DNA from: Hallerella sp963597395
GTDB lineage: Bacteria; Fibrobacterota; Fibrobacteria; Fibrobacterales; Fibrobacteraceae
Length of the DNA stretch: 11,965 nt
Assembly: GCA_963597395.1 (NCBI GenBank)
Contig: CAVBPX010000070.1
Location: 1-11,965, forward strand
Direction of reading: 5' to 3'
Position 1 is the first letter of the stretch; each line of letters begins with the position of its first letter. Below are positions 7,271-11,965 of the stretch, piece by piece. The notes beneath the pieces are model-generated. The model ran no database searches and was not told the DNA's origin. It saw nothing but the letters and a program-made list of their open reading frames with translations. A program made the position numbers and the translations under genes.

Positions 7271-8602
7271 TTAAGGGAGGGACTTGCCGCTGTCCGCAAT
7301 CCACGCGCGGACGGCCTTTTCTTCTTCTTCGGCCAAAAGGCGCTTCTTGTCCTTTTTCTTGTAATCTTCCTTGTGCGGCAAAAGCCCGAAGTTGAAGTTC
7401 ATCGGCTGAAAGTTCTCGTTCGGAGAGACCAGCTGGTGTAAAAGCGAGCGGATACAGCTTTCCGGAGGAAGCTCGGCCGGCTTTCCGTGAAGGAGCGTAT
7501 TCGAAAGGTTCCACGCCGCATACCACCCCGTCGCAATCGCCTCCGTATAGCCTTCGGCTCCCGTTATCTGGCCAGCGAACCACGTCGGAGGAAGCCCTGC
7601 GGCGCTTTCCACATCGGGCTTCAGGCGAAGCGTCTCGTCAAGAAGCTTCGGACTTTCGATGAACGTGTTGCGGTGCATCGCCCCGAGCCGCGCAAACCGC
7701 GCATTTTTAAGTGCGGGCACCAGCGTAAAAATTTCCTTCTGGGTGCCGTAACGGAGCCGCGTCTGAAAACCGACCATGTTAAAAAGAGTCTTTTCACGAT
7801 TCTCGGCCCGAAGCTGGATAACCGCATACCATTTTTTCCCGTTGTTCCCGAGCCCGAGCCCCACGGGGCGCATCGGCCCGAACCGGAGCGTATTTTCTCC
7901 GCGGTGAGCCATTTCCTCGACGGGCAGACACCCTTCAAAAAGTTCCTTTTTTTCGAACGGACGCGGCTCGACGGATTCCGCTTCCCGAAGCCTGCGTACA
8001 AATTCGTCGTAGGTTTCCTTGTCGAGCGGGCAGTTGATGAAGTCCGCGGTTTCGCCCTTTTCCCAGCGGTTGCGGTAAAAAGCGTAATTCATGTCGATGG
8101 AATCCGTCTCCACGACCGGTGCAATGGCGTCAAAGAAGTGCAGCCTGGAGCCGCCGAGCTTTGAAAAGATGTCGTTTGCAAGAGCGTCGCTTGCAAGAGG
8201 CCCCGCTGCAACGATCGTCGGAAGATCCCCGGCGAGGGTCGTCACCTCTTCGCGAAAGAGGCGGATCCGGTCGGCGGACCGAATTTCGCTTTCCACAAAA
8301 TCGCTGAAAAGTTCCCGATTGACGGTGAGGGATTCTCCAGCAGGAACCCGCGCCTTGTCCGCGGAGCGAAGCAGAAAACTGCCGAGCATCCGCAGCTCGC
8401 GCTTCAAAAGTCCGTGGGCCGATGTCGGCTCCATTCCCTTGAAACTGTTCGAGCAAACGAGCTGCGCAAGACTCCCGTCCCGGTGAGCGGGCGTCATTCG
8501 GACGGGACGCATTTCGTAAAGATCCACGTCAAAACCGCGCGAAGCGAGCTGCAACGCCGCTTCGCAGCCGGCAAGGCCCGCACCTATCACCCGGACGCGC
8601 AT
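7271..8602 (-). CDS. trmFO: Methylenetetrahydrofolate-tRNA (uracil-5-)-methyltransferase TrmFO
   Basis: FAD- and folate-dependent enzyme making m5U54 in the T-loop of tRNA; 443 aa, standard length. The Rossmann FAD site VIGAGLAGCEAA is at 5-16, with E30 (LYEMRP) ending the second strand. The hallmark segments are LAQLVCSNSFKG (45-56), whose C50 aligns with the reactive Cys53 of B. subtilis TrmFO as I recall it, and LFEGCLPVEEMA (221-232) with C225, matching Cys226. FGPMRPVGL (241-249) and GQITGAEGYTEAIATG (344-359) are also typical. I chose the ATG at 8602: the open frame runs 91 codons further upstream, but that part is out-of-frame reading of the next gene. GAAGGT lies 6 nt before the start. 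The start overlaps the upstream gene's stop as TGATG, implying translational coupling. Its own stop lies in the target duplication of the MITE-like element. Confidence 0.96.
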   Translation of the reverse strand: MRVRVIGAGLAGCEAALQLASRGFDVDLYEMRPVRMTPAHRDGSLAQLVCSNSFKGMEPTSAHGLLKRELRMLGSFLLRSADKARVPAGESLTVNRELFSDFVESEIRSADRIRLFREEVTTLAGDLPTIVAAGPLASDALANDIFSKLGGSRLHFFDAIAPVVETDSIDMNYAFYRNRWEKGETADFINCPLDKETYDEFVRRLREAESVEPRPFEKKELFEGCLPVEEMAHRGENTLRFGPMRPVGLGLGNNGKKWYAVIQLRAENREKTLFNMVGFQTRLRYGTQKEIFTLVPALKNARFARLGAMHRNTFIESPKLLDETLRLKPDVESAAGLPPTWFAGQITGAEGYTEAIATGWYAAWNLSNTLLHGKPAELPPESCIRSLLHQLVSPNENFQPMNFNFGLLPHKEDYKKKDKKRLLAEEEEKAVRAWIADSGKSLP

Positions 8603-9054
8603 CAGCTGACCTTCACCGACTGAAAACACTGGATATTTCGCGCCCACATTTTTGAAAGGGACGAAAGCATCCGATCGGGCGGAACCGCCTGGGACGACGT
8701 TTCGAGAAATTCGTCCAGAATGTTCTCGCACTGCACTTCGCTCACCATCCCGAACAGGACCGCTTCCACAAATTCGCTGTGCACGGAACCCGAGAAAATC
8801 TTTTCCTCGAACTCCTGCAAGGAACGCGGCTGAACGCGCGACGGCTTGTGGCAAAGGAGGTTTTCCATTGTCCAAAAACTCACCGCGCTCGACATTTCCG
8901 CAGAAAGGGAGGTTTCGCTTAATTTGTGTTTAAAACGGTCCCAATCCTTGACGCTCACCTTCCGGTTTCCCTTGCGGAAAGCCTGTTTCAAAAAATCAAG
9001 GACAACGAGATACGCTTCTTTTGAAGAAACATCCTGGACGCTTTTCGAATTCAT
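8602..9054 (-). CDS. Unrecognised 150-aa protein between purH and trmFO (possibly Smg/DUF494-like)
   Basis: A short acidic/helical protein starting with ATG at 9054, 7 bp after the purH stop, with AAGGA overlapping that stop as Shine-Dalgarno; the frame continues upstream inside purH but that is not coding. It ends in a TGATG overlap with trmFO. There is no signal peptide or membrane helix, and no catalytic motif I recognise. Predicted content is mostly amphipathic helices: AYLVVLDFLKQAFRK (14-28), a charged middle, SLQEFEEKIF, and SEFVEAVLFGMVSEVQCENILDEFL. By eye the length and helix spacing resemble Smg (DUF494), for example V-x(3)-L ... L ... A-x-x-W near the N-terminus, but identity is low and this is only a suggestion. 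The gene is real by packing and coupling; the function is unknown. Confidence 0.8.
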   Translation of the reverse strand: MNSKSVQDVSSKEAYLVVLDFLKQAFRKGNRKVSVKDWDRFKHKLSETSLSAEMSSAVSFWTMENLLCHKPSRVQPRSLQEFEEKIFSGSVHSEFVEAVLFGMVSEVQCENILDEFLETSSQAVPPDRMLSSLSKMWARNIQCFQSVKVS

Positions 9055-9061
9055 CGGATCC

Positions 9062-10108
9062 TTAGTGGCGGAAGTGGCGCATTCCGGTAAAGACCATCGC
9101 AATGCCGAACTTGTCCGCGGCCTCGATGGAAAGATCGTCCTTCTTGGAGCCGCCCGGCTGCACAATGTAGCGAACGCCCGCATCGTGGGCAGCTTCGACG
9201 TTGTCCGGGAACGGGAAGAACGCGTCGGAACCCATCACGACCTCGCCAAAGACCTTGCGAATTTTCTCGTCAAGCGTTTCGCCGTTTTCGAGCTTCATAT
9301 AGTCGTTCGACGGATCTTCCACCATCATCTTCACGTTGTCACGGACGCGCGGCTGGCAAAGGCGCAAGTTGGAATCGATGCGGTTCGGCTGTCCCGGCCC
9401 AAGGCCAATCACCTGAAAACGCCCGGGCTTGTATTCGTAGCCCATCACAATGGCATTCGACTTTGTGTACTTGGTAATAATCCACGTAAACTTTGCAAGG
9501 GCGAGCTTGTTCTCGGGGAACTTCGCCTGCGTCACCGTTTCGAACTTTTCGAAAAGATCCACGTCGCGGTCCTGCACGAGCATGCCGCCGATAATGTGCT
9601 TGTAAACCTTGCAAGCCTTGGGCTTTTCAATTTTCCCGACTTCGAGAAGGCGAATGTCCTTGCTCTTGTTCTTCAAAAATTCAAGAGCGTCGTCGTCAAA
9701 GGACGGAGCGAGCAGAATCTCGACAAAGCGTCCCTTCAAAAGCTGGGCCGTCTTCAAATCGACCCGCTTGCTCGAAGCAATGACAGACCCGAAAGCCGAC
9801 ACCGGATCGCCTGCCCACGCCGCGGCAAAAGCCTCGTCAAGAGTTTCGCCCGTCGCCATGCCGCAAGGGTTCATATGCTTGATGATGACAATCGCCGGAA
9901 CGTCCGAAAACTCGCGGATGATTTCGAGAGCCGCATCCGCATCGACGATGTTGTTGTACGAAAGTTCCTTTCCGTGAAGCTGCTTTGCCGTCGCAAGGCT
10001 CGCCTCGGAGACACCGGGATCCTTGTAAAATACAGCGCTCTGGTGGGAATTTTCGCCATAGCGCAGCGGAGTCGGATCGTTGAATTTGAGAATCAGTTCT
10101 TCGGACAT
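9062..10108 (-). CDS. purH: Phosphoribosylaminoimidazolecarboxamide (AICAR) formyltransferase, stand-alone PurH C-terminal domain
   Basis: Transfers a formyl group from 10-formyl-THF to AICAR to give FAICAR, the penultimate step of purine synthesis. Only 348 aa against about 510-530 for bifunctional PurH. The protein begins almost at the transformylase domain (LRYGENSHQSAVFY, 15-28) and runs to the canonical end FTGMRHFRH, so the N-terminal MGS-like IMP cyclohydrolase domain is absent. Catalytic K77-H78 lie in IIKHMNPCG (75-83). AGDPVSAFGSVIA, TKSNAIV, GPGQPNRIDS and GSDAFFPFPDN are the expected later motifs. The ATG at 10108 has AGAGG 6 nt upstream, and a terminator sits 35 bp upstream, so the domain is not cut by a frameshift inside the window. 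IMP cyclohydrolase must be encoded elsewhere. First gene of the probable purH-hypothetical-trmFO operon. Confidence 0.93.
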   Translation of the reverse strand: MSEELILKFNDPTPLRYGENSHQSAVFYKDPGVSEASLATAKQLHGKELSYNNIVDADAALEIIREFSDVPAIVIIKHMNPCGMATGETLDEAFAAAWAGDPVSAFGSVIASSKRVDLKTAQLLKGRFVEILLAPSFDDDALEFLKNKSKDIRLLEVGKIEKPKACKVYKHIIGGMLVQDRDVDLFEKFETVTQAKFPENKLALAKFTWIITKYTKSNAIVMGYEYKPGRFQVIGLGPGQPNRIDSNLRLCQPRVRDNVKMMVEDPSNDYMKLENGETLDEKIRKVFGEVVMGSDAFFPFPDNVEAAHDAGVRYIVQPGGSKKDDLSIEAADKFGIAMVFTGMRHFRH

Positions 10109-10140
10109 ATATAACCTCTACTTGGTAGTGCAAAATATAG

Positions 10141-10167
10141 AAAATCCCGGGCGAAAGCCCGGGATTC
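10141..10167 (-). terminator. Rho-independent terminator downstream of the Rpn gene
   Basis: A perfect 10-bp stem AATCCCGGGC (10143-10152) / GCCCGGGATT (10157-10166) with a 4-nt loop. On the minus strand it begins 18 nt after the Rpn stop and runs into the T-rich stretch TTTTCTATATTTT. The same 27 bp recur at 11405-11431. It separates the Rpn gene from purH. Confidence 0.9.
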
Positions 10168-10184
10168 GGAAGCATTTCCGCAAA

Positions 10185-10457
10185 CTATTTCAGGTTCCGA
10201 ATCTCCTCGACCGAAAGGCCCGTCTGCTTCGAAATGACATCCAGCGGAACTCCGGCATTGCGAAATCCCAAGGCGATTTTGGCGACACGCTTTACGGCAA
10301 TGCCTTCGGCCATATCCTTTGCCATATCCTTTGCCATATCCTTTGCCATATTCTTCGCCATGCCTTTCGCCATATCGTTGGCCATGCCCTTTGCCATGTC
10401 CTTCGCCATTTTGAAGGCCCTTTCCGCAGCGCAGATTTCAAAGTAATTTTCTTCCAT
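10185..10457 (-). CDS. Candidate intragenic RpnS antitoxin (internal start in the Rpn gene)
   Basis: An in-frame ATG at 10457 (Met252 of the full-length protein) is preceded by AGGAG (10467-10471) with 9-nt spacing, a better ribosome site than the one in front of the full-length ORF. The 90-aa product begins MEENYFEICAAERAFK, contains the nine tetrapeptide repeats (residues 17-52 of the small protein) and the HTH-like tail, and lacks the nuclease domain. Known from the family: in E. coli Rpn loci the separately translated C-terminal RpnS blocks RpnL, and its structure includes a helix with variable four-residue repeats. That this copy is translated separately is inference from the internal ribosome site. 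Further in-frame ATGs occur in every repeat but lack comparable upstream sites. Confidence 0.55.
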   Translation of the reverse strand: MEENYFEICAAERAFKMAKDMAKGMANDMAKGMAKNMAKDMAKDMAKDMAEGIAVKRVAKIALGFRNAGVPLDVISKQTGLSVEEIRNLK

Positions 10458-11210
10458 GATATTGTTCTCCTGATCCGAAAGAAGATCCGAATCTACCCGA
10501 AGCACCTCTATTCGCTTGAGCGCATCCGAAAAGACGCCGTCCCTGAATTCCGGAAGCTCCGCGTTCGAACCTGCATTCGCAAGAATGTAGAGCCATTCGT
10601 CCTCGGCGTTTTTCAACTCGGAAACAGTCTTTCGGAATTTCGAAAGCTCTATCACAATATACCTATTTTTCTCATCGACCGGTCGGACGACCCCATGCGA
10701 AATCGCATTTTTGCTGTAAACGCTCCACTCGTCCCGATACTCCGGAAAGTTTTTCAGCTCGTCGAGCAAGAAGTCGCAAATCCAAATGGAATAGACGGCA
10801 GGAAGCGCATACCGATAAGCATTCCGTTCGGTGGGCGACGGTTTCGAAAGTTCATGGTTCCGGTCAAACTCGTTCTTTGAATCGATGAGCATTACCGCGT
10901 TATAAAGAAGCATCCGGTCAACGTAATTTTCTCCGCGGCTCTTTTGCATTTCGATGTCGATGCATCGACCGTCCATTGTTTTGGCGTGGATGTCGAACCG
11001 CACACGAAAAGGATCGGGCACACGGAATTCCGAAAGGCTTTCCGTCTGAAACCGAAGGCTCTTGATGCGGTCAAGACCTTCAAAATGGAGCGTCGCGTTT
11101 AAAAAGCTGATGAGAGCGTCTTCCCGTCCAAGAAGAGCGAGAAACGCCGGATTGTATCGGGGGTCGAGGTATGTCGAGCCCTTGAAGTAATCACGTGGAT
11201 TGTGTGGCAT
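10185..11210 (-). CDS. Rpn-family recombination-promoting nuclease (PD-(D/E)XK, PDDEXK_2), putative RpnL toxin
   Basis: 341-aa member of the Rpn/YhgA-like family, often annotated 'putative transposase'. The N-terminal nuclease domain shows YLDPRYNPAFLALLG (14-28), RFDIHAKTMDG (71-81, D73), then RCIDIEMQKS (82-91) with the E87-x-Q89 half of the PD-(D/E)XK site, and VDRMLLYNAVML (97-108). The middle IWICDFLL and EWLYILANA stretches are also family-typical. Residues 268-303 are nine tetrapeptide repeats, mostly MAKD/MAKG. The tail (GFRNAGVPLDVISKQTGLSVEEIRNL, about 315-340) resembles a small HTH-like end. Family knowledge: Rpn proteins are DNA endonucleases, and several act as toxin-antitoxin antiphage genes with an internal start. 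The ATG at 11210 has a weak GGA upstream. It is bracketed by two identical terminators, with a MITE-like element 110 bp upstream. All nuclease residues I can check are present. Confidence 0.88.
   Translation of the reverse strand: MPHNPRDYFKGSTYLDPRYNPAFLALLGREDALISFLNATLHFEGLDRIKSLRFQTESLSEFRVPDPFRVRFDIHAKTMDGRCIDIEMQKSRGENYVDRMLLYNAVMLIDSKNEFDRNHELSKPSPTERNAYRYALPAVYSIWICDFLLDELKNFPEYRDEWSVYSKNAISHGVVRPVDEKNRYIVIELSKFRKTVSELKNAEDEWLYILANAGSNAELPEFRDGVFSDALKRIEVLRVDSDLLSDQENNIMEENYFEICAAERAFKMAKDMAKGMANDMAKGMAKNMAKDMAKDMAKDMAEGIAVKRVAKIALGFRNAGVPLDVISKQTGLSVEEIRNLK
10302..10409 (-). repeat. 12-bp tandem repeats encoding nine MAK(D/G/N) tetrapeptides
   Basis: Nine consecutive 12-bp units inside the Rpn C-terminus (residues 268-303): MAKD, MAKG, MAND, MAKG, MAKN, MAKD, MAKD, MAKD, MAEG. 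The units nearest the 3' end of the gene are almost identical in DNA (ATGGCAAAGGAT), while the 5' units have diverged, which suggests recent expansion on one side. A period of 12 bp keeps the reading frame whatever the copy number. Confidence 0.92.
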
Positions 11211-11319
11211 GATTTTCCGTTTGCGAAATGCGCCTTCGCGATGCGGACGAAAAAAATCTTCCGTCTATCGTACAACGTTTTTTTCGGAAATTTTTCCACG
11301 GTGAAATAAAATTTTACAA

Positions 11320-11391
11320 GGAACCTCCAAAAATTGCTTTGGAGGGGAAAATGCAACCAAATTTTGAAAAATTGAATTTTTAGAGGTGACC
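11320..11391. mobile_element. MITE-like element, copy 2 (72 bp)
   Basis: Ends GGAACCTCCAAAAATT (11320-11335) and AATTTTTAGAGGTGACC (11375-11391) match copy 1 at 7151-7269. The left 23 bp and the right roughly 37 bp are shared with small differences, and the central roughly 58 bp of copy 1 (including both inner hairpins) is replaced by a short stretch. ACAA flanks both sides (11316-11319 and 11392-11395), a possible 4-bp duplication. Both copies are also preceded by AAAATTTTA, so the element may extend left or prefer such sites. It lies 110 bp upstream of the Rpn start, in what should be its promoter region. Confidence 0.7.
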
Positions 11392-11404
11392 ACAATGCAA
11401 AACA

Positions 11405-11431
11405 AAAATCCCGGGCGAAAGCCCGGGATTC
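11405..11431 (-). terminator. Rho-independent terminator downstream of the surface-protein gene
   Basis: Stem AATCCCGGGC (11407-11416) / GCCCGGGATT (11421-11430), 4-nt loop, followed on the minus strand by TTTTTGTTTTG. It begins about 27 nt after the stop at 11458. The 27-bp core is identical to the terminator at 10141-10167 and in the same orientation. Confidence 0.9.
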
Positions 11432-11457
11432 AAAACCTGAACGTGAAAAGAAGCGGA

Positions 11458-11965
11458 TTACTTTTGGACGATGCGGCGGAATCCGCGCGTTTCCTTGTAT
11501 TCGGTGCGCTTGTATTCGCCGTCCATTGCCGTTTGGTCGCCGCCGATGTTCACGCAATGCTTTTGCGGATATTCCACCAGGGAAACCTGATAGATGTAGG
11601 CACCCGTGCCGAGCTTTCGACCGTCCTTTGCCACCGGGTAGGTCTTGACACTTGCCACAATGCTTCCCGTCTGATCGGCAGGCTTTGCCAAACATTCCTC
11701 ATCGCTTGTGACGTTCGAATTCGTAATGGCGTTAAACTGGGCCGTGCTGAGTTCCTGGCTGTATTGGTTCACAAAGTGTCCCAGATGGTCAAAGACGCGA
11801 ACCGTGACGCGGAACGCCTGGTCGGTCACAAACGAGAAGCTCACGCAGTTTTCGACGCCGCCAACCGTTGCGCAGCGGGCGTTATCGACCGTTCCCGTGG
11901 CGCCGGAAGAGCCCTTGGTCTTGGAGTTGAGAACCACCTGACCGGCCACGGCAGCGTCACCGCCC
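11458..11965 (-). CDS. C-terminal part of a secreted/surface protein (Fibrobacter-type), 5' end outside window
   Basis: The frame is open to the right edge, so only the last 168 residues are visible. The first residues (GGDAAVAGQVVLNSK) show no domain I can name. Residues about 50-70 (AFRVTVRVFDHLGHFVNQYSQ) and 101-131 (SIVASVKTYPVAKDGRKLGTGAYIYQVSLVE) form a beta-rich, FlgD-Ig-like module: a strand, 'D-LG-V' turn, then 'G-G-Y-Y-V' strand. That arrangement is common at the C-terminus of large secreted proteins of Fibrobacter and of type IX secretion cargo. Cysteines at 31, 40, 91 and 137 could form two disulfides outside the cytoplasm. It ends TRGFRRIVQK. The likely role is a cell-surface or exported protein; the export route and main domain cannot be judged from this fragment. 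Its own terminator follows. Confidence 0.7.
   Translation of the reverse strand, partial: GGDAAVAGQVVLNSKTKGSSGATGTVDNARCATVGGVENCVSFSFVTDQAFRVTVRVFDHLGHFVNQYSQELSTAQFNAITNSNVTSDEECLAKPADQTGSIVASVKTYPVAKDGRKLGTGAYIYQVSLVEYPQKHCVNIGGDQTAMDGEYKRTEYKETRGFRRIVQK

Noticed and set aside
8603..8875. 91-codon N-terminal extension of TrmFO
   Set aside because: It overlaps the 150-aa gene in another frame; the VIGAGLAG motif begins four residues after the ATG at 8602, which has its own Shine-Dalgarno.
8846..10114. 422-codon plus-strand open frame opposite purH
   Set aside because: Antisense shadow of purH and the 150-aa gene, with low-complexity His/Arg/Leu content and no ribosome site or family resemblance.
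10080..10880. Plus-strand frame with HILCHILCH-type repeats
   Set aside because: The repeat is simply the other strand of the MAKD-coding 12-bp units in the Rpn gene; the frame runs over the terminator and has no start signals.

Overview
The window reads as a piece of a Gram-negative bacterial chromosome, most likely from the Fibrobacteraceae (Fibrobacter or a close relative such as Hallerella). The strongest hint is the partial gene at the right edge, whose C-terminal module (a 'VRVFDHLGHFVNQY' strand followed by 'GTGAYIYQVSLV') looks like the tail of large secreted or surface proteins I associate with Fibrobacter. A lipoprotein signal and TTG starts with good Shine-Dalgarno sequences fit but are not diagnostic. 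The taxonomic call is an inference from memory, not a search result.

Layout. Positions 1-148 hold an array of degenerate 7-bp repeats. The plus strand then carries alr (alanine racemase), a small HsdR-N-like nuclease-fold protein 5 bp behind it, a compact polyamine-type ABC transporter operon potA-potB-potC-potD, and tgt (queuosine tRNA-guanine transglycosylase) 20 bp behind potD. From 7140 on, all genes are on the minus strand. In transcription order from the right edge they are: the C-terminus of a surface protein, a terminator, an Rpn-family (PD-(D/E)XK) nuclease gene, an identical terminator, then purH (AICAR transformylase domain only), an unrecognised 150-aa protein, and trmFO (tRNA m5U54 methyltransferase). 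The last three are tightly packed and probably cotranscribed. The two tRNA-modification genes tgt and trmFO converge.

Two copies of a small non-coding element with terminal inverted repeats (starting GGAACCTC, ending GTGACC) are present. A 119-bp copy sits exactly at the trmFO stop codon between tgt and trmFO, and a 72-bp internally shorter copy lies upstream of the Rpn gene. They look like MITEs.

The most interesting locus is the Rpn gene at 10185-11210. It has the nuclease signature, a C-terminal block of nine tetrapeptide repeats of the type MAK(D/G/N), and an internal in-frame ATG at 10457 preceded by AGGAG at 9-nt spacing. This is the architecture described for Rpn 'gene-within-a-gene' toxin-antitoxin antiphage systems: a full-length toxic RpnL, and a separately translated C-terminal RpnS inhibitor with variable four-residue repeats. 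The gene is bracketed by two copies of the same 27-bp terminator sequence and has a MITE upstream, so it looks like an accessory cassette between housekeeping genes.
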